NCBI GenBank assembly: GCA_907165275.2
Contig: OU015650.1
Coordinates: 13,236,001-13,300,000, forward strand
Reading direction: 5' to 3'
Length of the DNA: 64,000 nt
Source of the DNA: Zygaena filipendulae
Lineage: Eukaryota > Arthropoda > Insecta > Lepidoptera > Zygaenidae
The translations under genes were made by a program, and so were the position numbers. The notes under the pieces were generated by a model, which was given only the letters and a program-made list of their open reading frames with translations, searched no databases and was not told the origin of the DNA. Positions 1 through 13,380 of the stretch are shown in pieces; the first letter of the stretch is position 1, and each line of letters opens with the position of its first letter.

Positions 1-404
1 TCTCTAATTCTGGCGAAAGATTTTATTTACGGACATCCTGTATACGTGTAAACATGCATTGTTCATAAACTCAGTATGTAATAGAGCTAGCTGTACTTAG
101 CTAGGGACCTGTGCATATAGAATGTCATGTACTAACTTTTTTTGTTAAACTATACTACAACCCTCTTTCAACCCTTCCATGTTCACAACCCCTATTTCCT
201 GTGTATTCCTGCCCTACACGAATCACGATCGAATCAAGTTATAAATAAGTTTTAAGTCAATCGTTGTCCATGGGATAATAATATAATACTTTGACATAAT
301 AATAACTGTAATGCATGTAGGTACATTGGTCACACGGCGTCACTCCTAAACTGATCAGACCTCGTATGTACCTATATACCTACCAGAGAATTGATGTATT
401 AATC

Positions 405-715
405 TATCTATACTATAATAAAAGAGTAGAATCCGCTATACTGTACATTGAATATTTTTACCTAAAATTGAGAGGAGTGATAAAAAAGAGTAACCAAGTC
501 CAAAAAAAAGTTTTTAAAATTCTTTTCTGTCTGTCTGTCTGTCTGTTCGCGATTATCTCCGCATCTACTGAACCGATTGTTATGCGGTTTTCACAGGTAG
601 ATTAAGCTTAGCCTGGAGCTACATATAGGCTTTGTTTCATTGAAATCTGATGTCGGGAAAAAAAGTTGTATAAAAACCTTTCATGCGGGTAAAACCGCGG
701 GACACAGCTAGCTCT
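405..715 (-). repeat. Lepidoptera-type interspersed repeat (long variant)
   Basis: Runs between TATACTATAATAAAAGAGTA and CCGCGGGACACAGCTAG. The same element lies inverted at 4136-4452, sharing AATCCGC, CATTGAATATTTT, GATTATC and the CCGACATC block. Confidence 0.85.
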
Positions 716-1099
716 TAATATACAGCAAATAAAATACTTGTAGGTAATCCTACGTGTGTATTACAAAATCACATTATTAGTAGACCCAAATGTTCATTGT
801 AAAATGTTTATACGTGTTAATGAATTAACTGAAAACCAGAAAGTAGTTTGCTCAGAATCAACTAGCGAATCGATCGCACTATGTTTTAATATAGGTTATA
901 TTTTTTCATTTTTACTAGCCCATGTCTTAATTATTTATAATACAAGATTTGGCGCGTACGCCGGCCGCCCGCAGCAAAAAAATCCGAGCCGGTAGGCGCG
1001 GCGCGGGGCGTAGCGCTTGGAATTTTGTAGATAGATCACCTCCAAACTAATGTTGAACCTAATTAACTAATGAAAAACCTGATACACCCCATTTAAAAA

Positions 1100-1325
1100 A
1101 ATACACAATAATATGATTAAAGTATATTTTATGTCGAGTTTAGGAGTGGGGACCTTGACATCATAACGTGCTTTAAACTGTAGCACGGCGTGACGTCACT
1201 CGAAATTTCGACTTAATGTATCTCCGTTATTTTTACATTAAGTAGGTAAAAAAAAATACCTACGTGTCCAATATTTTTTATTAATCTACAAGGGGGACTA
1301 AAAACTAAAATTTTGTTGACAAGCC
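1100..1325 (-). repeat. MITE family A copy, truncated
   Basis: Shares GAGTTTAGGAGTGGGGAC, GGCGTGACGTCACTCGAAAT and GTGTCCAATATTTTTTATTA with the copies at 18018, 37745, 50560 and 56755. Confidence 0.82.
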
Positions 1326-2033
1326 CATTGTAGGCTTTATATTATGTTAAACACTAATCGGACAATATTACTATATTCTAAACATCCGATGTTTCATAGA
1401 AAATATACTGCGACGTCAATACAAATTTACTTTGTGATTAACGACGCCGACCCCACCGTGCACCGTCGTCTACAGCCTATAGTGATGTAATCACCACTTT
1501 TTTGTGCCGAAATCGTTTGCGTCGCGAATCGTGACCCTATGAATGTAATAATGCCATATAATATTATGTACTCGATTAGAAAGAGAAATATTATTACAAA
1601 AGGGCTAAAGACGTTGACAAACATCGATAGTTACACCACTCGGGAGTCGCTATTAACTATCGATTTGCTGAACCTAGTTATTTAAAATAATTACTCTAAC
1701 TACCTACATAAACAGGTACATACTTAATTATTCAGATTATATAATACCACAGAGTAAGGATAGAACCTATTAGTAATACCTACAGAAGTTCAACGAACCC
1801 GTGTCGTTCATATTGCAGGCGTGCCGTGGGGAGAAGAAAGGTACCATTTACTGGCCTCCGTACTTCGAGAAGGGTTGTCGCATTGCGTTCGCTTGCTTAG
1901 ATATGGTTTATGTCAACTATACATTGGCAATCAACCGGATATACATATTATAGTGTCAACCCTAAACTTGGTTGGCATTTGTTACAAGACCAAAAACGTC
2001 GGCCTTCTGTATCAACTACTATCCTATTATTTA

Positions 2034-2265
2034 GAACTAGCTGTCCCGCGCTGTTTCACCCGGCACCCGCGATGATTTCGAAGTTCCTGCGGAATTGTTC
2101 CATACAAACTTTGCAACCCCTTTTCATCCCCTTAGGGTTTGAATTTTCAAAAATCCTTACCGCATGCCCACGTCATACAACACACCCACCAAGTTTCAGG
2201 TCTCTACGATCAGCGGTTTAGGCTGTGCGTTGATCCATCAGTCATTCAAGACCAAGCATTTTATA
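2034..2265 (+). repeat. Lepidoptera-type interspersed repeat
   Basis: Begins CTAGCTGTCCCGCGCTGTTT. Contains CAAACTTTGCAACCCCTTTT, AGTTTCAGGTCTCTACGATC and GTTGATCCATCAGTCATTCA. Close copies at 11417-11640 and 52213-52440. Confidence 0.88.
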
Positions 2266-2280
2266 TAATTTTTATAATTT

Positions 2281-2530
2281 TGACGACCCGATTGGCGCAA
2301 TGGTCACCATGCCTGCCCGCTAATCAAGGGGTTCCGGGTTCGATTCCCGGTGGAGGTGGACTTTGTGTGATGAACACAGGGTTCCATTTTCCAGTCTGGG
2401 TGTGTTTATATATCTATAGTATAATATATAAGTAATTCTATGTAGTATATACCACGTTTGCTTGGTTTCCACGACACAAGCTAATAATAGCTTACTGTGG
2501 GATCAAGTAGATCTGTGTGTTGTGATGTGG

Positions 2531-2566
<36 letters not shown>

Positions 2567-2575
2567 AATATATAG
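2281..2575 (+). repeat. tRNA-derived SINE with (ATT)n tail
   Basis: The head has a polymerase III box A (TTGGCGCAATGG) and box B (GGGTTCGATTCCC), then a body with TTGGTTTCCACGACACAAGC and GATCTGTGTGTTGTGATG and an ATT microsatellite (2531-2568). Body fragments recur at 30885-30960 and 55985-56215. Confidence 0.88.
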
Positions 2576-4135
2576 ATCATTATTATATTATTATATAGAT
2601 ATACATGGAGCAATGCAGCAATCAGCATGTTCTCATGAAAATAAATAAAATATATTTATATCGAGGTCAATATTTGACAATGTTTTCTTATCATGCAATC
2701 TACATATTACGTAGTCTATGCCACAAGAAAATATTCTGTGCCTACTGCCTACAGAAATTGTCTAAAATCTATATATCAATAACTAAATATGAAGGTCACA
2801 GACTGTATGTCGTTCATAACTTCAAAGGGCAAATTCCTTACGGAAAAAATAAAATTACTTGAGAAAATTGTGTCGAGGTTTTCAGCTGTTGATTGGAGGT
2901 TGCCCCGCAGTAGGTACTAGTACACCATCAGAAATGGGCAATAAATTGCTAAATTGGTCTTCTCCCCGCGGTCTACTCTATGTCGTCTATGTCTATATCC
3001 CAAAACCGAAATAGGCTATTTCACTGTTGTTGGAATGTTGATATTCAATAATTACAATCGAAAATATCATGGATAAGCATACCATGAGCGATAAAATCAA
3101 TAGATTTGATTAAACAAAAAAATAGTTATACAGTTTAATTTTGACTATGTCTGTCTCTTTCTAAAACGGAAGTTTGTATGGCGGTTATAGGGCGCTACAA
3201 GCCGAGTGACGTCACCATAGGACTAGCGCTTTCCTTGTCTAACTTGAACTCTTAAAGAGTCATATCTCTGAAAGTACAAAAGATATTTGTAAAAGAATAA
3301 TACATAAAGGTTTATAAAATAATAAAAAAATAAACACTGAAATTCCCTAATATTGGGATTTGTTTGTTCCTCCCTTTGTTTGTTACTCTCTCTCTACTCT
3401 ACTGTTTAGATCGTGTGACCACGCATCACGCAAAAACTACTGATGTCGTTAACAAGTTGTTTATAAGTTACAATGGTTTTTATTACCTAATGCAAAATAC
3501 TGTCGTATATAAAGCCGCGGGAAGTATTGAGTGACCTGTTATGAGCACTGAAAACAGAAAATAACAGATAAAACAAATGAAAACCAGTGTCGCCGGGTGA
3601 TTTTCGCACATGAAACTATTCATCACGCACTAAAACAACGTAAAGAAATTAAACGCTTTATGGTTATGTTTTTACTTAGTCATTGTTTTCAAAATTCATC
3701 GTTTTGGGAATATTGTGTTAAATATATACTTGGGATGGTTGCAAAACAAGTTTTGGGCAAGTTAGAGCATTTGCTCTTACATTTTTTGCAACGGTAGCGC
3801 GGCTGCCCCGCCTCCATGTCCTCTCTAGTTAATTTATTTGCTCTGTGTTTTTATAACAAATTAATATAAATAACAATAATGTGTAAACGGAATTTTTTGT
3901 TGATTATTTGAAATGAATGAATGACAACTTGACAAGGCACATTAACGGCGCTCGGCGGAATGGTTAGGTCGCAGTCCGTCCCCCTCTATTATCTCTATTT
4001 ATTTCTGTAAACCGTGAATAGTTAGAGACAGAGCTAAAAACAATTGATGGTTAAACATATGACTTATATGTTTAAATGAAACGTGTGTGTTTATAAATGT
4101 GGCAGAATTCAATTAGGTAATTAACTATTAATTAC

Positions 4136-4452
4136 AAGCTGTGTCCCGCGATTTCACCCGCGTTAAACGTTTTTAATAGCAACTTTTTTTCCGACATCCG
4201 ATTCAAATGAATCAAAGCCTATACATATATTGCTCTAGGCCAAGCTTGAAGCTAAATATACCTGTGAAAACCGCATGACAATCCGTTTAGTAGATTCGGA
4301 CTTCGGAGATTATCGCGAATAGACAGAAAATATTTTTTTAAAACTTTTTTCTTATGTGGTTGGTTACTCTTCTTTAATCGCCCCCCTCTCAGTTTTTGGT
4401 AAAAATATTCAATGTACCGAATCGCGGATTCTATTCTTTTATTATAGTATAG
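4136..4452 (+). repeat. Lepidoptera-type interspersed repeat (long variant, inverted to 405-715)
   Basis: Starts AGCTGTGTCCCGCGATTTCA and ends CTTTTATTATAGTATAGATT. Reverse complement of the copy at 405-715 with scattered differences. Confidence 0.85.
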
Positions 4453-6024
4453 ATTATTATTTATCTGTCAAATATCACACTCAAAATGATCGCGACCGGT
4501 TCTCTTTTACGTTTCTCAATGAACTTTGTACGTAATTACCTATTTAAGCCTCAATGTATTATAATATATACAAGTACAAATCACGTTGTGTACCCATACC
4601 TACCTATATTCTACAGCGACCTTATCTAAAAATGATAATGTTAACATACATATTAATAATAATGATTAATTATATCTGCAGTGTTTTTCTCGCGTTGTGC
4701 ACGAAGGTATGCGGCCGAGCCGACAGGTGCGCGAGCTTGAAGTGCAATTAAAGATCTTAATGTATGATGTTATTGGGACAGTAAATTGTCCTGACTGCGC
4801 GACATATGGAGACAAATAATGTCATATTTTTGACTGCATAGTAAACATAGTAAATGGAACACTTTGCAGAAAAAATTGCAATAGTAAAGAACATGTTGTA
4901 CTACTTTAAGTATTATTTTTCTTCAGTTTTAAATAAAATGTAATAAATGTATATAATAAATAATAATATAAATATAGCAATATCTTTAATTTATCATTTA
5001 GCATCGAAATTGCAAACCATGGTGCTATAATTGCAAAATCCTGAGCTCTTCGAGGACGCCGAAGAAATCAGCTCGAAATGTTATTTATGCCTTCTTGCGC
5101 ACATAAAAAACGGCCACCGAGAAAATTATTGTCCCTCAAAGAACTATAAAACGCAGTAAAATTTTAACAATATTTTTTTTTGGACAGGAAAATGATAAAT
5201 GACGAAATCGCCATCTTCTATTCCCGCCAAAAACACTTATGTCTTTCGTCTACTTTCGTCGAAAATTTGTCGTCGGAAGTTAATTTTCAGTGGGATAGTA
5301 ACTAATAAAATATTTCTATCATATTTACATCAAAAATAATAAAAGAAAGTTACTATATGAGAATTTGAAAGGTTTTAAAAACTTGCCAGTGTCTTTTCTT
5401 TTTTTTGGAAAACGTATTGAGGGTTTTAAATATAATACATATTTATGTTCCGATTAATCGAATATCGTCGATCGGAGGTAGACTTCTAGACATTATTGAT
5501 CGATAATATTATTATTATTTTAACGATAGTTAAATTACTAGAAGCCGTTAAAAACCTAACCAATTTTGTCAAGGCAATAAATAATGCGTAGCTCACAGTC
5601 ACAGGTCTCGTTCACGTATCGATCTGAACTATTATTGTAATTCGTATATTATTATTATCATATTATTCAAATAGTAACCCGGGCTGGGTAACTGTTTTGA
5701 TTTAATATTTTAATAAAATGCCTGAATGTGTCTTGTTTTTTAACGTAGGTAGGTACGTAGATATTAAAAGTTCAAATTATATTCTATAGCCACATCCTTC
5801 ATATTATCACCTCTCTTTAGCTTTATATTATCGGAACAATATTACTATCTCCATAGAGTTGCCGTCTCTAATCATATTTTGTGTTTTAGACTCGGTTCAT
5901 CACATAAACAAAGATTAAAACTAGTAACAGACGTTCCAACTTGGTTGGATCCAACCCAATTACCGCCGTCGTGCCAACCGTTCCGACATTGCTACAGACG
6001 TACCGACGGTTGGGCATCCAACCG

Positions 6025-6219
6025 TCATTTGCCTATGCACTGAAGAAGTGTACGGACGTCATGCCGCCTGCTCTTAAAACTTTCAAACAAAATTGTATAA
6101 GCTTGATTTCTCATTTCTTTATTAAAGTAATCTTTATTTGTTAAATCCCACAAACAGGGAAAGTCTTTATATAGTTCTAATAACTTCACAGTTATGTCGC
6201 GTTCAGAGTTTTGCTCCAT
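6025..6219 (-). pseudogene. MADF DNA-binding domain remnant
   Basis: Reads MEQNSERDITVKLLELYKDF, then PCLWDLTNKDYFNKEMRNQA and YTILFESF, matching the first two thirds of a MADF domain (LIELYREHPCLWxxxxxDYxNKxxRxxA). After about 49 residues the similarity is lost, and a short unrelated tail ends at a stop next to the terminal repeat. Probably a relic of a transposon accessory protein. Confidence 0.72.
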
Positions 6220-6515
6220 CGTCGTCGCGTCGTACTTATTTATAATAATACTAGCTGTCCCCCGCGATTTCATCCGCCGTAATTTCGGAGTTCCCGCAGG
6301 AATTCCGGGACATAGTAGGTACTCTATGTCCTTCTCTGTACCCGTGACAGTAGTTCACAGTGATTAACTGTTCCCCGCATTAGTGCCGGAGTTCCCGCGG
6401 GAATTCCGGGATAAAAACTATCCTATCTTTTAAGTTTATCAAAATTAGTTCAGTAGTTTGGGAGTCCATCGCGGACAAACAGCGTGACACGTGATTTATA
6501 TATATACATACCGGT

Positions 6516-6994
6516 AGAATTAGCGGAACATAAAAAGGCAGAGTATAGAAATAATTACGTATATATATTAAAACAAATTATTATCAGGCATGAAGTAATA
6601 AACTAATATACATCTTTTAACATCAACTTTAAGAAGTTTATAGTTAAATTTTATTAAAAGTAATCAAAATTAAAAAAAAAATCTCTAGTTTGTGAGAACA
6701 CAGACAATGGTGCAAATAAAAGTTGAATCACGAAGGGGAAACACACGTTATTAATCGTTCATTTATTTAGTGTTAAAATCACAGTAATCTTTAATTTGCA
6801 ACATTCCATTCCACAAATTAGAGAAAGTGTTTTTTTTTTATTATTATTTTAAATAAAATTTAATAATTTAATTACAAACTTTTAAAGTGTTAAAAGATGT
6901 ATATTAATTTATTACTTCACGTCTAATTATTATTTGTTTTAACATATATACGTAATTATTTCTATACTCTGCCTTTTTATGTTCCGCTAATTCT
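6516..6994. repeat. MITE with ~105-bp terminal inverted repeats
   Basis: The left arm AGAATTAGCGGAACATAAAA and its continuation to about 6625 is mirrored by 6893-6994. Internal AT-rich sequence. Nested in the element at 5920-7321. Confidence 0.85.
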
Positions 6995-7013
6995 GCCGTG
7001 TATTTGTTTTTAA

Positions 7014-7071
7014 CATCGAAATAATAAGTATTACGTAGTTGAAGGTTGTACGTAGTACTTATTATTTCGAT
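7014..7071. repeat. Perfect-stem hairpin
   Basis: CATCGAAATAATAAGTA and its complement TACTTATTATTTCGATG flank a short centre (TTGAAGG). One mismatch in a stem of about 24 bp. Confidence 0.85.
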
Positions 7072-10000
7072 GGTTTTACTTTTTACCTACTTTTCGTCAG
7101 CGCTCGGCGGCGTTTCAAATGCGACTGAGACACATCGGTTGGACCGTTTGCCTCCACACGTACCAATTTGGTTGGACGGTTGGCTTGTCGGGTGCGTCGG
7201 CGAGCCGACCACGTCCAACCGGTATTAATAATAATTATGTTGGACCAACTACCCTATACACGTTCCGATTTGGTCGTGGTCGGGCGGTTGGATCCAACCA
7301 AGTTGGGTCGTCTGTTACTAGTATAAAGCTGTTTAGATACGATGCTGTTTTGGGTAAACAAAAACATTCTTAATACCGATTACGATTCGATTTACGTCCT
7401 ACGAATCGCGAACGATCCTACGAAATAGATTACAGGTAGGCATTATAGTCCAAGTCAATTTAATTTCAGTGACGAGACGGAATTGGTAATGGTAAGTTTT
7501 TATTTTACTCTTATATTACTCTTTGTAATAGTTGTGGATACGTAAATACAATATCGCCGACTGTCTCAAGTAACACGTTTTCAACATAAACGGTATCATT
7601 AATTTATTGTTTTGTATGATTCCATACAAAAGCATTAAAAACCACTTTTTGTTCTTGTTTAGATGTTTTATATCGTAATTTAACCTTAGTTTAGTAGATA
7701 CAGAAGCTAGTTTTGTATGAGATTCACTTTTGTTTGTTTTGCTTTGTAATGCATTATGCATTCAATCCGCATTGTTTATCTATATTATAAGTTAGTAAGC
7801 GAAGGCGTAGACTTCAAAGATCAATACATTTTTATGTTTGTATGTCTTTGAATTTTGAATTTTATTTACATGCAAACATACTGTAGATTTTATAACCTAT
7901 ATTATTATTAAATAATATACCTACCTACTATAGATGATAATAGGTAATATATATTTCCTCTAAAGGTATAGGTAGGTAGGTAGATCTTGTTGTTTGTGTA
8001 CTTTTAGAAGATATTATGTAAAGAAAACATGAAGCTTTATATTTTATTATACAATACCTATCATCTTATAGGTATATTATGAAGCAAAAAAACTTATAGA
8101 GCTCTCCGCAAACTCCTCCAGACTCGGCGGCGCGGCGTCAAGTCTGGAGTGTTCCTTTCCTTACGCATTCAAACAACATGATTTTCCGATCGGCAAAGGT
8201 CGAGTCGAGGCGCCCGCGCGTGCTACTTGCAATACGCGACTCGATCTCGGATTGATTCGAGTTATCGAATCGATCATCGATTACGGTAGGTACTTGTAGC
8301 GGTGCTCGAGCAACACAATAGAATGTCCTGTTAAGATAACGTCTAAAAATAAACACAGTGCGTGTAGAATATTAAACAGTAAATATACAAATAAGAAAAC
8401 GGTTAGTTCGTTTAGTTATTATAGTTAAAATATAAACACATTTTCCATAAAACTATTTGTTCGGGAAAGTTGCACTCCAAGAGTATTCAGGGATACTGTA
8501 GCTTTCTTTAGCAGTAAAAGATTTTTCAAAATCGGTCCAGTAACTCCAGATATTATTCCCTACAAACAAATAACACTTGATATTATTCGTTAGTTTATTG
8601 AGCTGCGTTTAATTCATCGCACGTTCGTCCCTTTCGGTCGGAAGCTCCACAAACTATTTATGAATCTAAACTCCCTGTTCACCAACGGAAACGCATTCCG
8701 TCAAAATTCGACTACGGCAACACCAACACATTACCATATATTAATATCTTGTCTAAAACTGTGGAAACACGTTATTATTACTTATTATAATCATCCTCTT
8801 CAATCTCAACCATCCTATTTTTAGGCACTCTAGTGTTAGGTAAGTGTGCGTTGTTTAATGTGTTGCGAAGTTATGATAAGTGATATAAACTGCAAAAACA
8901 TTTTAGGGCTAGCAAACATGTATAGCATGTAGAGTTTCTAGAAAAACATTAGCTTGTTACACGGTCATGATTTTAGTTTGGCTTGGGTTTATTTTAACAC
9001 AATGCTTATTTTAATAATAAACCATTCTGAAGTAACACATGGAACTTCTAGATGACTAAAAATTATAATTTCTAGTCATCTTTGTTTAACTTAGCTACTT
9101 AACCACAAAAATAATTTAGCTACCAAAATAATTAACTAAGCTACAAAAATAATTTTTAAACCCCTATATGCGAGCTTTTCAAATGATCTATTTCCGGTAC
9201 ATTTTGACAGACTGTAAATTATTATCCTGAGATATTTATTCTGTGTTGATTATGTTGCAAAGGACAAATTCTCAAAGGTTGTTTCCTTTAATGCCCACGT
9301 TATCGGTGCAAATGACACGTGGGCGGATTTAACATAATAAAGCTCCTATGTCTATCTCCGAGCCCACAGCCTACACGCGTTCCAGATTGCCTTATAAAAC
9401 TCTATGATTTACATAGTGTTGCCTAAATAATGTTTTTCGCAAGATACTGTTTATTAGAATTGTGTAAAACCAAATTTTATTGGCAACTGATAGTAAATTT
9501 GTTTCGAAAGAGTTTATTAAAATTTCCTTGGTTTTTATTATGTACCTGCTTACAACTTGCTTTCAATTTTATAGATGCAACAACAGTCATGGTTATTGTT
9601 AAAATTTATAGAACTGTGTTTTCTTTCATCGTTATAATTTATAAGCAATTGACACATTTCTCCCTAATATCCGGTGTTTAGAGCGCATAATAGCGTGTAC
9701 TTCAATGTGTAGGTGTCGGCAATGACTTGTCGGCTGTCGCTTGACTCGCTTCTTCATAGAAACGGCAACGTCATTGTCGTACGTACTTATATTGTTTGAT
9801 TTTTGCTTGGACGCCCAAGTTACGACAAAATAAGATGTCATGTTAGTCATGTTACATAAAATACTTGTGATTTCCTGCGATGTCACTCACTTGAACATCG
9901 GGACTACCTCGGGAACTATAATGTTAAAGTATAATGTTCTATTAAAGGACGTAAAGTATAATTATTATATGTATAAATCCACGAAATCCCGTTCAGCTTT

Positions 10001-10599
10001 TGTCTTGACTGTCCATATGGGTCCCGAATAGGCCTCATCCAAAGTGGTTTATAGTTAGGTTACCACAAAGAACTTAATATTAAAGATCCTACATTTATTC
10101 AAATACTTCAAACACCAAAATAGCGGCCAATGTGGTTATCGGAAATGAAACTTTAAAAAAATAACCTCTTTTTGGTAAGGAAGTCCCTTAGTCCCTAGGT
10201 AGAGCCCCTAAAGTAGTCAGTTTGGACTTGGTTAAGCCATCACGCAGCAGAGTGGTTACAACATGCTATCTAATATCCCTTGCAAAAGAAACAAGTTGTA
10301 CTTTTATTATAGTAAAAAAGAATAAGAGCTTTAGCTGAGCTAAATGCAGATACGCGAACAACTATTTAGCAAACTAGCAGCTAAACAGTGCCTAGCCGAG
10401 TGTATTGAACCTTAGCAATAACGTCAAACAACACAATGTCCAAGTGAACGGCACTGCTGTAAAATGTACAAAACATAGTATACAACTGTTTAGTGTTGCC
10501 GCATTACTGTCGTCGGCAGATTTACTAAGTGTTGTGCGCTCGATGTCAATAAAATACTAATGATAATAATGCTTGGACAGTTGCGCAAAAGACCTTTTT

Positions 10600-10812
10600 C
10601 TTAATGGTAGCATTTAGTTATTTGAGACGAGAATCAAATACTGAGTATCCTCCTTCTATACGTCCCTCGTCTAACCTTACACCCTGCAAGTATACTGAGC
10701 ACTCAAGCTCAGAGTTAACACATAAATTCATCACACGAAATCACCATATGGGGATTGAACCTGTGATATCTGGCGTTGCAGTCACGCCCAACGGTGCTGT
10801 CATCAAATAATA
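10600..10812 (-). repeat. tRNA-derived SINE, minus strand
   Basis: On the - strand an A-box-like TTGGGCGTGACTG is followed by box B AGGTTCAATCCCC and a body with GATTTCGTGTGATGAATT, resembling the SINE at 2281. Confidence 0.65.
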
Positions 10813-11416
10813 AAAAAAAAAACCGTGCAGTGCATTTTGAAAACGGACAACGTCGCCGACAATGTTTCAGTGTCGTGTTATGTTTTCCTTCGATTGTTGC
10901 GATGTTTGCTCACAGGTTACAGGTAATGCTGAAACATTCGAGCGATCGCGTGCTGGCTCTACCGTCTGTTTATACCAAAGCATAGTTCCACGAACTCTCG
11001 CGTGTGTTCCATTGTGCAGCCCCAATGCGTTCGCTTCACAATAGCCCCAGCGCTTATGCAAACCCGTATGCTTCGTTCACTATGCCTTATAATGTGAACA
11101 TGTGCGTTTGGACATCGATTCACTTACAAACACTAAAGACTGTTGCATATACCTAATGTACACATTACTTACTTGGTTTTTTTTTTTTGAATCGCAAACA
11201 AAAAAGATTGAGGTAAACGTATGATTCTTGCGTGTGCAAGAGATTGTTGAATTAACTACTTATTCTATTGAATTGCACGACTAAAGTTTACCTTGTGTAT
11301 TGCTAGATTGAGAAAGTTTACAGTAGTAAAGTGTCACTCAGTTAGGCCCTTGAAGGGGTCGAACTATGACTAGCATGCACCCGATATAAAAAATCATTAT
11401 AATAATATTATATAAT

Positions 11417-11640
11417 ACTAGCTGTCCCGTACGGTTTCACCCGCGCTAATTTCGAAGTTCCCGCGGAATTGTTTCATACAAACTTTGCAACCCCTTTTCA
11501 TCCCCTTAGGTTCAAAAGTCCTTTTTTTTCGGATGCCTACGTCATACAAAGAACACACCCTCCAAGTTTCAGGTCTCTACGATCAGCGGTTCAGGTAGTG
11601 CGTTGATCCATCAGTCATTCAAGCAAAGCATTTTATATGT
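11417..11640 (+). repeat. Lepidoptera-type interspersed repeat
   Basis: CTAGCTGTCCCGTACGGTTT to GATCCATCAGTCATTCAAGC; closest to 2034-2265. Confidence 0.88.
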
Positions 11641-13041
11641 ATAGATTATTTAAAAAGAAAAATAGGGTCAATACACATTTTTCGATGATAATTCTGCAGC
11701 ATTTGAATTTTATAACGTTGCGTTTAAAATTTGGCTGTAATGATATTAAAATTGCTTTACTAGATATAAATTGATGAAAGTAAGCTGTTCTACAATTTTT
11801 TTCTATATTCATGTGATTCAACGGCTGATACCTAAATTACACCAGAATTAATGGCAGAAAGATACGATCATCAAATCAATTACTAACCTTTAATCTATTG
11901 ACCCTGGTCGTGTTTTCCTTCGACGATTTCCCATCAATCGAGACGTTTATCGCACAAACGCGTTTGAGTAACGATCGTTTTGATATCGGGGTCGACATTC
12001 GTGTTTTCTTGACATTCTAAGGCCGAGGTCTATGATTTTTTTTTCTATTACATTGTCTTGTCAATTCAATTTAGTACGAAACCAGTGTCGCTGTAAGTAT
12101 TCGCTCATAACAGCTGTGGTGCGTCTGCCCTGACTACATACATTGCCTTTAAACTTTAGTTAACATATTCTTTTCTCTGCAGTGTCGACAGCTTCAACAC
12201 AAGAGATTGTGCCGCAGCTTTGTCGTTTGACGTCATATCTAGCTTCATCGGTACGATACTTCGTTGATAGCAAAGTAGCCCTCCTGTATTCGCGGTTCTG
12301 ATTCGCCTGACATTGCTATTGTTGGAACGTATAAATTGCACAGTCACTATTGTGTGTAGATTTGAGATTTATGTCGCTGCATTGTGACTTGATTGCGTTA
12401 ACGCCGTATGACGGGAGTATAAAGCTCGTCTATCCATGACGTGTAGTGGATAAGCTGTTGTAAACCGCCTAGCAACTAGACCAGCGATTCTCAACTAGTA
12501 TTCCGCGGAATGGTACCGCTAAGCCTCACTAGGTGTACCCCAAAAAATCGTTAGTTAAATTCACAAACAGTTTTAACATGACCCACATCCGCTAAGATTC
12601 AAGAACCATTGTTATAATAAACTAATCCTTTTTTACTGAATTTATTTTGTTTTTTACTGAATATTAAATTGAAGTAAGTAGGTATGATTTAAAGTGATTT
12701 ATTTATTTATTTATAATTTCGTAATTCCCGCGGGAATTCCGGTTTAAAAAAAAATGGTACTCCGTTGAGTAGTTATAGGAGTAAAAAAATAAAAAAAAAA
12801 ACAAACGAACAGACACATTTGCATAATATAATATTTGTTAAGATTTTATAGTTAAACAGTAACACCAGTCAAATAAGAGTCCATTAGAGATTCATTCGTT
12901 ATACAGGCACTCATAATCGGAGACATTCTCACAAACTTACTATTACATAACCTAAAATCATAAGTTAAAAGTGATAGTGTTGCGGAAAGATATCGGTTCG
13001 TTATTACAATCATATTACAATGCATACTACTGCGAGGTGTA

Positions 13042-13153
13042 AGGCTTTTGCACATTATAAGAAATTTTGTTGTGTCTCTCATGCATCCGACAAAAATTAT
13101 AAGACATTTCTTATAATAGACAAGAAAAATTCTTATAATGTGTAAAAGGCCTA
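13042..13153. repeat. Short MITE
   Basis: Ends GGCTTTTGCACATTATAAGA and its complement TCTTATAATGTGTAAAAGGC, bordered by TA on each side, so a TA target duplication is possible. Confidence 0.75.
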
Positions 13154-13380
13154 AAATGTTGGGAAACGATGAGCCATAGACATTTAGGGTGATTGTACGT
13201 CCACCGCTCGCTCGCGCCGACCGCGTGTGCACGTCTCGTAGTGTTGAATTGAAACGTGCACGCGTCGTAAGTCGTAACTCGTAACGCCCCGTGTGGACCG
13301 CTCGTTACGGTGGATGAGATTCGTTACGCAACTGTATCATTACACACATGGACAATCAGCATCCAAAGCGAGATCAGGGG

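Larger units (their letters stand above)
1..5917. other. Left flank: repeats only
   Basis: AT-rich DNA with interspersed repeats at 405-715, 2034-2265 and 4136-4452, a tRNA-derived SINE (2281-2575), a MITE family A copy (about 1100-1325) and a repeat at 3715-3835 that recurs at about 22140-22275. A GC-rich patch at 950-1015 has no coding support. The missing first KIF21 exon was looked for and not recognised. Confidence 0.6.
5920..7321. mobile_element. Inverted-repeat DNA element with MADF-domain remnant
   Basis: The ends are inverted copies: ACTAGTAACAGACG...TTGGTTGGATCCAACC on the left (5920-5956) and its complement on the right (about 7286-7321). Inside are a MADF-like coding remnant (6025-6219), a Lepidoptera-type repeat (6250-6510) and a second inverted-repeat element (6516-6994). 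No clear target duplication is seen. MADF proteins accompany some PIF/Harbinger elements, so that class is possible. Confidence 0.72.

Noticed and set aside
2283..2356. tRNA gene candidate
   Set aside because: A and B boxes are present, but the cloverleaf is imperfect and it is followed by a SINE body and an ATT tail, so it is a SINE head.
8120..8360. GC-rich patch considered as first KIF21 exon or promoter
   Set aside because: No VRVAVR-coding sequence with a suitable donor could be found.
12852..13232. 126-codon open frame on the - strand
   Set aside because: No recognisable domain; it spans the short MITE at 13042-13153 and has no exon-like composition.
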